Positions 1 through 5,553 of a DNA stretch of 5,553 nt are shown piece by piece. Source of the DNA: an uncultured Bacillota bacterium. GTDB taxonomy: Bacteria; Bacillota; Dehalobacteriia; UBA4068. The number at the start of each line of letters is the position of its first letter. Position 1 is the first letter of the stretch. Location of the stretch: positions 1 to 5,553 of the forward strand of contig CAKRYM010000107.1 of the NCBI GenBank assembly GCA_934427095.1, in the 5' to 3' direction. A program made the translations under genes and the position numbers. The notes beneath the pieces were generated by a model. That model was not told the DNA's origin. It did not search any database and worked only from the letters and a program-made list of their open reading frames with translations.

Positions 1-1831
1 TACGGACAGTGATAAAGTTGGGCATTAATTTTCCCTGCTCATCATAAACGGGGAAATAGCGCTGTTGTTCTTTCATGGGCGCCAGCACCAGTTCTTTAGG
101 CAGTTTCAAATATTCCTCAGCAAAGTTCCCAGCCAAAGCAGTAGGATATTCCAGTAAATAAACCACTTCTGTCAGAAGTTCTTCATCCTGATCCACCTTG
201 CCGCCAATGGCCTTAGCCACCGCAGCGATCTGCTCTTCAATCATTTGCCGCCGGCGAACCGGGTCCACAATCACGAAATTCTCTTCCAGCTTAGGCAAAT
301 AAGCAGAAGGATCAGTCAGAGAAATGGCGTTGCTGCCCAAGAAACGATGGCCTCTGGTGACACGACCGCTTTCTACCCCAGCATAGCGGAAAGGAATCAC
401 ATCTTCGCCGAATAAAGCCACTAACCAATGAATGGGGCGGACAAAGCGAGCCTGGTTATCGCCCCAGCGCATGGGCTTGGCGAAAAAGAGTTTACCCGCA
501 ATTTGCGGCAGTAAATCAGGCAACAGCTCTGCGGTGGGTTTACCCACCACTTTCTTATGCACGAAAACATAGGGAACGCCTTTTAGCTCCTTTTGGAACA
601 AATCTGCCACTTCCACCCCTTGGCCGCGGCAAAAGCCCAACAAAGCCTTGGTGGGATTCCCCTCGTTATCATAAGCGGCTTTGACTGCCGGCCCTTTCGC
701 CTCGGTTTCCACATCATTGGCCTTGGGAGCAAGGCCTTTCACCATCAAAGTCAACCGCCTGGGCGTGGACATCACCTGCAAAGAAGCATAGGCAAGTCCG
801 TTTTCCTGGAAAGCAGTTGCGGACAACCGCTCTAATTGCCCCATCAAATCCGGCAAAAAGCGGGCAGGAATTTCTTCTGTACCAATTTCCCAGAGGAAAT
901 CCCGCGGTTCCGTAGCGGTAATATTCGCTACGGGCAGAGGCTTTTCTTCTTTCGTTGCCTGTCCTTCTTTCAACAAGGGGAAGCCTAGGCGTTCTCTTTC
1001 CTCCAAACACGCTTTGGTACAAGCTCTCGCCATGGCGCGTACCCGCAAAATATAGCTTTGACGTTCTGTCACAGAAATGGCAGAGCGGGCGTCCAACAGG
1101 TTAAAGCTATGAGAACATTTTAAACAATAATCAAAGGCCGGCTGGGGTAGATTTGCTTCCAGCACCCGCTTACATTCCGCCTCGTACAGATCGAACAGCT
1201 TAAACAGCATGTCCGTATCAGCGATTTCAAAATTATAATGGGAATAATCTACCTCATGCTGATGATGAATATCCCGGTACTTCACATCCCCCACCCAGGT
1301 GATGTCATAAACGCTGTCCACCTTCTGGATAAAGGTAGCGATGCGTTCCAAGCCATAGGTGATTTCCCCGCAAACCGGGTGGCAATCCACGCCGCCGAAT
1401 TGCTGGAAATAGGTAAACTGGCTCACTTCCATGCCGTCCAGCCAAACTTCCCAGCCTAAACCCCAAGCGCCCAAGGTAGGGCTTTCCCAGTTATCTTCCA
1501 CGAAGCGAATATCATGAGCCAAAGGATCAATGCCAATGGCCTGTAAAGACCCAAGGTATAGCTCCTGGATATTTTCTGGCGAGGGTTTCAGGATAACCTG
1601 ATACTGATAGTAATGCTGCAAACGGTTAGGATTCTCCCCATAACGGCCATCCGTAGGCCGGCGGCAGGGTTCCACATAACAAGCGCGCCAAGGCTCTGGC
1701 CCTAGGGCATGCATAGCCGTAGCAGGGTTCATGGTAGCGGCGCCCTTTTCCGTATCATAGGGTTGAACATTGATGCAGCCATTTTTCCCCCAATATTGGT
1801 GCAAAGCCTGTATCATTTCCTGAAAATTCAT
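1..1831 (-). CDS. glyQS: Glycyl-tRNA synthetase, fused alpha-beta single chain (GlyQS), 3' end beyond window
   Basis: Cytoplasmic class II aminoacyl-tRNA synthetase that charges tRNA-Gly with glycine using ATP. The frame starts at an ATG at 1831 behind a good ribosome binding site and stays open for 610 codons to the left edge. Residues 1-287 form a whole alpha (GlyQ) catalytic region: motif 2-like YVEPCRRPTDGRYGENPNR (52-70), VEDNWESPTLGAWGLGWEVW (111-130), a motif 3-like EITYGLERI (156-164) and SHSFNLLDARSAISVTERQ (240-258). Residues 288-310 are a charged, Ala/Pro-containing linker. From 311 the beta (GlyS) region begins with DFLWEIGTEEIPARF, followed by TPRRL (356-360), KGP (379-381), MRWG (454-457), RFVRPIHWL (462-470), GHRFLG (494-499) and QQRYFPV (589-595). 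About 300 beta residues are present; beta chains are usually about 680-690, so the full protein should be near 990. Fused GlyQS is known, for example in Chlamydia, but most bacteria have separate glyQ and glyS. A Cys replaces the usual Ser in EPSRRP (residue 56). Confidence 0.95.
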   Translation of the reverse strand, partial: MNFQEMIQALHQYWGKNGCINVQPYDTEKGAATMNPATAMHALGPEPWRACYVEPCRRPTDGRYGENPNRLQHYYQYQVILKPSPENIQELYLGSLQAIGIDPLAHDIRFVEDNWESPTLGAWGLGWEVWLDGMEVSQFTYFQQFGGVDCHPVCGEITYGLERIATFIQKVDSVYDITWVGDVKYRDIHHQHEVDYSHYNFEIADTDMLFKLFDLYEAECKRVLEANLPQPAFDYCLKCSHSFNLLDARSAISVTERQSYILRVRAMARACTKACLEERERLGFPLLKEGQATKEEKPLPVANITATEPRDFLWEIGTEEIPARFLPDLMGQLERLSATAFQENGLAYASLQVMSTPRRLTLMVKGLAPKANDVETEAKGPAVKAAYDNEGNPTKALLGFCRGQGVEVADLFQKELKGVPYVFVHKKVVGKPTAELLPDLLPQIAGKLFFAKPMRWGDNQARFVRPIHWLVALFGEDVIPFRYAGVESGRVTRGHRFLGSNAISLTDPSAYLPKLEENFVIVDPVRRRQMIEEQIAAVAKAIGGKVDQDEELLTEVVYLLEYPTALAGNFAEEYLKLPKELVLAPMKEQQRYFPVYDEQGKLMPNFITVR

Positions 1832-1837
1832 GGTCGT

Positions 1838-1846
1838 GACCTCTTT
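1838..1846 (-). promoter_or_regulatory. Ribosome binding site of glyQS
   Basis: The minus strand reads AAAGAGGTC. Its GAGGT core lies 7 bases before the ATG at 1831. This supports that start, which also gives the MNFQEMIQ N-terminus expected of GlyQ proteins. Confidence 0.8.
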
Positions 1847-1891
1847 TTATCTTCATTTTCCTGTTTTTCGTAAACAAATGCCTATCCATTG

Positions 1892-1920
1892 ATTATATCC
1901 CACATTTTGCCTTTCGTCAA
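1892..1920 (-). promoter_or_regulatory. Sigma-A type promoter of glyQS
   Basis: On the minus strand, -35 TTGACG (1915-1920, 5 of 6 consensus bases) and -10 TATAAT (1892-1897, 6 of 6) are separated by exactly 17 bases. The predicted start is near 1885, giving a leader of about 54 nt to the ATG at 1831. The promoter begins 9 bases after the mtaB stop codon, so glyQS is probably transcribed independently, although readthrough from mtaB remains possible. The match is by eye; no start-site data are available. Confidence 0.85.
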
Positions 1921-1923
1921 ACC

Positions 1924-1945
1924 CTGGGGCTATTTCTTTCCCCAG
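1924..1945 (-). terminator. Weak hairpin at the end of mtaB, possible inefficient terminator
   Basis: The minus strand has a perfect 6-bp stem, CTGGGG (1940-1945) with CCCCAG (1924-1929), around a 10-base loop that contains the mtaB stop codon. Only a short TTT follows, and those bases also begin the glyQS -35 box. The stem is short and lacks a proper U-tract, so real termination is doubtful. It could instead protect the 3' end of the mtaB mRNA or have no role. Confidence 0.3.
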
Positions 1946-3234
1946 CGCTCCCCTTTGATTCCCTCAGCCAAAAGGGATAAGGCTTTTGCCTCCACTACGC
2001 TGCCTGCTGGCAGCTGTTCGGGCAAATAGACCATAACATATTCATCGCTATGCCCCTTCTGGTAGCAAACGCCGTCGATGATTTCCTCTTCTTCCACGAT
2101 CACCTGCATAGTTTGGCCCAATTGACGCTGTAAATAGGCTTTTTGCATCTCTTCCCCAGCTAAAGCCAGAGCTGCCGCTCGTTCGGCTTTCACCCGCTGG
2201 CTGATCTGCCCTGGGGCCGTGGCGGCCGGTGTTCCTTGCCGGCGGGAATAGGGGAAAACATGCAAAGAAGCAAAGCCGATTTCCTGGCAAAAGGCCAAGC
2301 TTTGCGCAAAATCAGCGGGGCTTTCCCCTGGATATCCCACCATCACGTCGCTGGAAAGTGCCAAATCTCCTAATTTTTCTCTAAGCTCCTTCACCAAACG
2401 TCGGTAGGTTTCTGTGTCATAATTTCGGCCCATGGCCGCCAATGTCCGGTCGCACCCCGCTTGCAACGGGATATGCAAATGTCGGCAAACTTTTTTCTCC
2501 TGCAATGCTTCGATCAATGCCTCGCTAAATTGCAAGGGCTCTACGGAACCCAAACGAAGCCGTACCAAATCCGGCATTTGGCAAAGGGCATGAATCAGCC
2601 TAGGCAAAAGATCCTTTTCCCCAAAATCCTGTCCATAGGCGCCAATATGAATCCCGGTCAGTACAATTTCTTTATGGCCCGCTGCCACCAATTTTTCTGC
2701 CTCCTGGACCGCTTCGGTAAACGGTAAGCTGCGGACAGGGCCACGCACATAAGGGATGATGCAATAATGACAAAACTGATCGCAGCCGTCTTCAATCTTC
2801 AGATATGCCCTAGCTCTAGCCTGTTGGCTTTCTTTAGCGATTTGCTGAAAAACCTGGGCCTTGGAGACATCCCCCACTTGCAACAAAGGCTGTTCCTGCC
2901 GAAAAGCATCTACCAACTCCGGCAAATGCACCCGTTCGTCTACTCCAGCCACAATATCCGCCTGCAAAGCCAGGATTTCCTCTGGCGCCCGTTGCGCATA
3001 ACAACCGCAAACTGCCAAAATGCTGTTGGGATGTTCCTTGCGCAAACGTCGGATCAAATTGCGGGATTTTTTGTCCGCCATTGCCGTTACGGTGCAGGTG
3101 TTCACAATGAACAGATCTGCCTCCTCGGTTTCCCCTTGCTGCCAACCTTTGGAAAGGAATAAGGCAGCCAAAGCCGCACCTTCCTCCTGATTCACCTTGC
3201 AGCCAAAATTAAAAATATGGAACGTGCCTTTCAT
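1930..3234 (-). CDS. mtaB: tRNA t6A37 methylthiotransferase MtaB
   Basis: Radical SAM enzyme that adds a methylthio group at C2 of N6-threonylcarbamoyladenosine 37 in tRNAs reading ANN codons, giving ms2t6A; the family includes Bacillus YqeV. Numbered from the GTG at 3237 (435 residues), the N-terminal methylthiotransferase domain (about 5-125) has the three cluster cysteines: Cys13 in FGCKVNQ, Cys48 in NTCTVT and Cys79 in GCYAQ. The radical SAM domain (about 140-370) has the CxxxCxxC motif at Cys152, Cys156 and Cys159 (DGCDQFCHYCIIPYVRG), then LTGIHIGAYG, HLHIPLQAG and DVMVGYPGE. A TRAM-like tRNA-binding domain fills about 371-427. The FGCKVNQ and CIIPYVRG signatures favour MtaB over RimO or MiaB. 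I prefer the ATG at 3234 (434 residues) because the Shine-Dalgarno site is 6 bases before it but only 3 before the GTG. The gene follows prmA by 24 bases, suggesting co-transcription. Confidence 0.94.
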   Translation of the reverse strand: MKGTFHIFNFGCKVNQEEGAALAALFLSKGWQQGETEEADLFIVNTCTVTAMADKKSRNLIRRLRKEHPNSILAVCGCYAQRAPEEILALQADIVAGVDERVHLPELVDAFRQEQPLLQVGDVSKAQVFQQIAKESQQARARAYLKIEDGCDQFCHYCIIPYVRGPVRSLPFTEAVQEAEKLVAAGHKEIVLTGIHIGAYGQDFGEKDLLPRLIHALCQMPDLVRLRLGSVEPLQFSEALIEALQEKKVCRHLHIPLQAGCDRTLAAMGRNYDTETYRRLVKELREKLGDLALSSDVMVGYPGESPADFAQSLAFCQEIGFASLHVFPYSRRQGTPAATAPGQISQRVKAERAAALALAGEEMQKAYLQRQLGQTMQVIVEEEEIIDGVCYQKGHSDEYVMVYLPEQLPAGSVVEAKALSLLAEGIKGERWGKK

Positions 3235-3240
3235 CACTTT

Positions 3241-3247
3241 CTCCTCT
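3241..3247 (-). promoter_or_regulatory. Ribosome binding site deciding the mtaB start
   Basis: The minus strand reads AGAGGAG followed by AAAGTGATG. Spacing is 6 bases to the ATG at 3234 and 3 bases to the in-frame GTG at 3237, so the ATG is the better start. The site lies inside the short prmA-mtaB gap. Confidence 0.75.
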
Positions 3248-3258
3248 TTTGCCCTTCC

Positions 3259-4236
3259 CTATTCCTGTACCATAGCGCAGGCAAAGGCTACCCAACCATC
3301 CTTTTTCCTGGTGGTAACGATAATAAAACCGCTATTCACCAATTGTTGAGCGATTTTGCCGCTGTATTCCTCCAAAATACCGGAACAAATGAAATAGCCG
3401 TCCGGGGCCAAGAAACGTCCGGCAATCCCCGCCAAATGGAAAATCACATCCGCGGTAATATTCGCCACCAGGATTTGGGCTTTATTCCGCCGGCATTTCC
3501 ATTGTAATTTCTCATCCGTCAAAATATCCCCGGTGCTGTAATCATACTGCTCCGGCCGGATTTGATTGAGCTGCAAATGCTCCTGCACTGCCGGGGCGCA
3601 AACATCGTCAATATCCACGGCCACGGCTTTTTTCGCCCCCAGCTTTAAGCCAGCAATGCTCAATATACCCGTGCCACAGCCTAAATCCATCACCACATGA
3701 CCTGGTACAAGGTATTCCTCCATCAGAGTCAAAGCCATAGCAGTAGTGGCATGATCCCCAGTGCCAAAGGCCATCCCCGGGTCAATCACCACGGGAATAC
3801 GACCGTCCGGCGTTTCTTCCGTAAGCCAATAGGGTTTGATCCAAAGCCGTTTTCCGATGGGAAGCGGAGGGAAAGATTCCTTCCATTTTTCCTGCCAATC
3901 CGTATAGGGAATCACTGTACTTTCCAGCAATAAGGGCAAATTTTCCCGCTCCAGCAAGCGTTGCAGCGCCGCGCGGCAATTTTCCGCCTGAGCAGGGTCA
4001 GCAAAAAGCGTGCGCAGGGTAACTTGTCCTGTGACAATGTCTTGGCCGTCAAATACCGAAGCATCCCAATCTCCGGCTTCCAAATGCTGACGGATCAGAG
4101 CTGGGTCATTCACCTCAATGCCTTCCGCTCCCTGCTCCAACATCACCATGGTACAATACTCCTCCCAAAGGGAAGGTACCGTTACCGTGATCTGGGTATT
4201 CTCCTGTTTGGGCGCTGGTTTTTGATATTCTGTCAT
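3259..4236 (-). CDS. prmA: Ribosomal protein L11 methyltransferase PrmA
   Basis: Cytoplasmic SAM-dependent methyltransferase that methylates amino groups of ribosomal protein L11. From the ATG at 4236 it has 325 residues, close to the usual 290-315. The N-terminal part (about 10-115, starting near ITVTVPSLWEEYCTMVML) matches the substrate-recognition domain. Then come WQEKWKESFPPLPIGKRLWIKP in the connecting region, the PrmA signature PGMAFGTGDHATT (153-165), SAM-binding motif I DLGCGTGILSI (184-194) and VANI (257-260) near the active site. The protein ends with DGWVAFACAMVQE. A longer frame starts at an ATG at 4278, but that ATG has no ribosome binding site and would add 14 residues unlike the family, whereas AAGGGAGG lies 6 bases before 4236. 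A terminator separates the gene from dnaJ and I found no convincing promoter in the gap, so its transcription start is unclear. It probably shares an mRNA with mtaB. Confidence 0.94.
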   Translation of the reverse strand: MTEYQKPAPKQENTQITVTVPSLWEEYCTMVMLEQGAEGIEVNDPALIRQHLEAGDWDASVFDGQDIVTGQVTLRTLFADPAQAENCRAALQRLLERENLPLLLESTVIPYTDWQEKWKESFPPLPIGKRLWIKPYWLTEETPDGRIPVVIDPGMAFGTGDHATTAMALTLMEEYLVPGHVVMDLGCGTGILSIAGLKLGAKKAVAVDIDDVCAPAVQEHLQLNQIRPEQYDYSTGDILTDEKLQWKCRRNKAQILVANITADVIFHLAGIAGRFLAPDGYFICSGILEEYSGKIAQQLVNSGFIIVTTRKKDGWVAFACAMVQE

Positions 4237-4242
4237 CCTAAG

Positions 4243-4250
4243 CCTCCCTT
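4243..4250 (-). promoter_or_regulatory. Ribosome binding site deciding the prmA start
   Basis: The minus strand reads AAGGGAGG, then CTTAGG, then the ATG at 4236, a near-ideal 6-base spacing. The upstream ATG at 4278 is preceded by GCGCAAATTAAT, with no Shine-Dalgarno match. Confidence 0.85.
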
Positions 4251-4340
4251 TGCTGTCTCCCGTCAAAAGTTCAACCATATTAATTTGCGCCGAATAAGGA
4301 AAATCCTGCTGAAAAGGGCCTTAGAATCCCGAGATAAACA

Positions 4341-4369
4341 AAGAAAGCGGACGGAAATCCGTCCGCTTT
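4341..4369 (-). terminator. Intrinsic terminator of dnaJ
   Basis: Three bases after the dnaJ stop codon the minus strand forms a GC-rich stem, GCGGACGG (4359-4366) with CCGTCCGC (4347-4354), closing a 4-base loop and extended by three A-T pairs at the base (4367-4369 with 4344-4346). It is followed by TTTCTTTGTTT, a broken U-tract. The plus-strand reading ends in TTTTT, so it could also stop antisense transcription. Confidence 0.85.
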
Positions 4370-4372
4370 TTG

Positions 4373-5509
4373 CTATTTAAATACTTTACCGAAAAAGCCC
4401 TTACCTTTATTGTCCCCGCCATCATTCTCCAAGGCAGAAAACTTGCGCAACAGCTCTTTCTGCTCACTGCTCAGGCGTGTGGGCGTAACCACCTTAACTC
4501 GGACATGCTGATCCCCGCGGCCATATCCTCTAAGCTTGGGGAAACCCCGTCCTCTCAGGCGGAAAGTGGTGCCGGTTTGCGTTCCTTCCGGAATGTCCAG
4601 CTCTACCTTACCATCCAAGGTCGGTACCTGAATCTTGGCGCCCAAGGCTGCCTGGGCAAAGCTGATTTGATGTTCCAAAAAGACATTGTCCCCATCCCGA
4701 CGGAAAATCTTGTGCGGTTTCACAGAGATATAAACATACAAATCCCCAGGGGGGCCGCCATTGACGCCGCCTTCCCCTTCACCCTGCACGCGCAAACGGG
4801 AATCCTGATCCACCCCAGCAGGGATGGTCACGTTTAGCTTACGTCTTTTCCTTACGCGACCGCTGCCATGGCAATCGGGACAAGGCTCCTCAATGATGGA
4901 GCCGCTGCCGCCGCACTGATTACAGGTACGCACCGTTTGAAACTGGCCAAAGGGCGTGTTCTGATTCACCCGGGTTTTGCCGCTGCCGCCGCATTGTGGG
5001 CAGGTTTTCCGTTTGGTACCGGGTTTAGCGCCGCTACCACCACATTTATCGCAGCTATCCATACGGGTGATCTGAATTTCTTTTTCTACGCCTTTGGCTG
5101 CTTCCTCAAAGGTAATTTCCACCTCTGTGCGGAGGTCATTCCCCTGTCTAGGTGCATTGGGGTCCATTTGCCTACCGCCAAAGCCGCCGGTAAACATATC
5201 AAAAATATCCCCAAAGCCGCCGAAACCACCGAAACCACCGAAACCGCCCTGGCCTCCAAAGCCACCTTGGCCAGCCCCAGCGCTAGGATCATTAAAGCCA
5301 AATTGATCATAACGGGCGCGGCTGTTTTCATCAGATAAGACGGAATACGCCTCGCTGACTTCCTTAAACTTTTCTTCCGCAGTTTTGCTATCCGGGTTCA
5401 AGTCTGGGTGGTACTGCTTCGCCAATTTTTTATACGCTTTTTTGATCTCTTCTTGACTGGCATCTCTACTGACGCCTAAGACCTCATAATAATCGCGCTT
5501 ATCAGCCAT
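4373..5509 (-). CDS. dnaJ: Chaperone protein DnaJ (type I Hsp40)
   Basis: Cytoplasmic co-chaperone that delivers unfolded proteins to DnaK and stimulates its ATPase. It has 378 residues, normal for the family. The J domain (5-70) starts RDYYEVLGVSRDAS and carries the HPD motif at 34-36, needed for DnaK stimulation. A Gly/Phe-rich region follows (about 76-112) with repeated GGF units. The zinc-binding domain has four CxxCxGxG motifs: CDKCGGSG (153), CPQCGGSG (170), CNQCGGSG (196) and CPDCHGSG (210), all eight cysteines present. The C-terminal substrate-binding domains span about 220-345 (LNVTIPAGV, GDLYVYISVKPHKIFRRDGDN, LRGRGFPKLRGYGRGD). The start at 5509 gives the standard MADKRDYYEVLG beginning, though its ribosome binding site is modest: AAAGGG 10 bases upstream, or GGA 2 bases upstream. 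A terminator follows directly, so dnaJ ends its transcription unit. dnaK would be expected upstream, outside the window. No CIRCE operator is visible. Confidence 0.97.
   Translation of the reverse strand: MADKRDYYEVLGVSRDASQEEIKKAYKKLAKQYHPDLNPDSKTAEEKFKEVSEAYSVLSDENSRARYDQFGFNDPSAGAGQGGFGGQGGFGGFGGFGGFGDIFDMFTGGFGGRQMDPNAPRQGNDLRTEVEITFEEAAKGVEKEIQITRMDSCDKCGGSGAKPGTKRKTCPQCGGSGKTRVNQNTPFGQFQTVRTCNQCGGSGSIIEEPCPDCHGSGRVRKRRKLNVTIPAGVDQDSRLRVQGEGEGGVNGGPPGDLYVYISVKPHKIFRRDGDNVFLEHQISFAQAALGAKIQVPTLDGKVELDIPEGTQTGTTFRLRGRGFPKLRGYGRGDQHVRVKVVTPTRLSSEQKELLRKFSALENDGGDNKGKGFFGKVFK
5213..5266 (-). repeat. Nine-base tandem repeat coding the DnaJ GGF units
   Basis: On the plus strand six 9-base units follow each other: AAAGCCGCC, GAAACCACC, GAAACCACC, GAAACCGCC, CTGGCCTCC and AAAGCCACC. 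Two are identical and the rest diverged. On the coding strand most encode Gly-Gly-Phe (one Gly-Gly-Gln), forming the flexible Gly/Phe linker at about residues 82-99. This is a normal feature of dnaJ, but copy number can vary between strains and assembly may be less certain here. Confidence 0.8.
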
Positions 5510-5525
5510 GTTCCATGTACCCTTT

Positions 5526-5553
5526 CACAGAGAAACGGCGGCAGGGTATTCCC
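5526..5553 (-). terminator. Probable 3' half of a hairpin upstream of dnaJ, cut by the window edge
   Basis: The minus strand enters the window as GGGAATACCCTGCCGCCG followed by TTTCTCTGTG. GGG (5551-5553) pairs with CCC (5544-5546) around a 4-base loop, and the following TGCCGCCG (5536-5543) plus T-rich tail looks like the distal arm and tail of a terminator, similar in layout to the one after dnaJ. The matching proximal arm would lie just past base 5553. No coding sequence resembling a dnaK C-terminus is seen in 5510-5553. Confidence 0.4.

Noticed and set aside
714..1022. Minus-strand frame of 102 codons in another frame inside glyQS
   Set aside because: The glyQS frame shows continuous conserved motifs over the whole stretch, so this is a shadow frame of GC-containing coding sequence.
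1755..1856. Possible 33-codon upstream frame starting at ATG 1856 in the glyQS leader and overlapping the gene start out of frame
   Set aside because: The only Shine-Dalgarno match, AGGA, is about 3 bases from the ATG, the peptide has no regulatory glycine run, and the glyQS site is far better placed.
2767..3162. Plus-strand 131-codon frame and minus-strand 103-codon frame inside mtaB
   Set aside because: Both lie wholly within the MtaB radical SAM and N-terminal domains, with no own start signals or recognisable protein.
4237..4372. CIRCE heat-shock operator or stress promoter near dnaJ or prmA
   Set aside because: No TTAGCACTC-N9-GAGTGCTAA-like inverted repeat is present here or upstream of dnaJ in the window.
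4868..5338. Plus-strand open frames over dnaJ (156 and 70 codons, the latter proline-lysine rich)
   Set aside because: They mirror the Gly/Phe repeats and zinc motifs of dnaJ on the other strand, have no ribosome binding site or family resemblance, and overlap a certain gene.
1..5553. An undescribed defence, mobile or biosynthetic system
   Set aside because: All coding space is taken by four well-known housekeeping genes on one strand with short gaps, and there are no direct or inverted repeats, integrase, transposase, CRISPR or RNA-gene signals.

Overview
The window is a compact bacterial housekeeping block in which every gene lies on the minus strand. In transcription order (right to left) it holds dnaJ (4373-5509), prmA (3259-4236), mtaB (1930-3234) and a glycyl-tRNA synthetase gene (1831 down to base 1) that runs off the left edge. 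The dnaJ-prmA-mtaB neighbourhood, strong Shine-Dalgarno sites and consensus sigma-A-type promoter point to a Bacillota-type organism. The alpha part of the glycyl-tRNA synthetase looks more like the Gram-negative type of GlyQ than the Bacillus type, which would fit Negativicutes. That placement is an inference and is tentative.

Right part (4373-5553): dnaJ encodes a full-length type I Hsp40 co-chaperone. It is bracketed by hairpins. A strong intrinsic terminator follows its stop codon, and what looks like the 3' half of another hairpin lies just upstream, cut by the window edge. The gene beyond the edge is probably dnaK, but no part of it is visible.

Middle (1930-4236): prmA (ribosomal protein L11 methyltransferase) and mtaB (tRNA ms2t6A37 methylthiotransferase) lie only 24 bases apart and are probably co-transcribed. 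In many Bacillota rsmE sits between these two genes; here it is missing.

Left part (1-1897): a near-perfect sigma-A promoter (TTGACG, 17 bases, TATAAT) directly after mtaB drives the synthetase gene through a leader of about 54 nt, too short for the glycine T-box riboswitch common in Bacillota. I read the synthetase frame base by base. It is open for 610 codons and passes without a stop or usable restart from a complete alpha (GlyQ) region through a linker of about 23 residues into the beta (GlyS) region. It is therefore a single-chain GlyQS fusion, and the most notable item here.

All four genes serve protein synthesis or quality control: tRNA charging, tRNA modification at position 37, ribosomal protein methylation and chaperoning. 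I see no mobile element, CRISPR array, RNA gene, defence system or undescribed multi-gene system.
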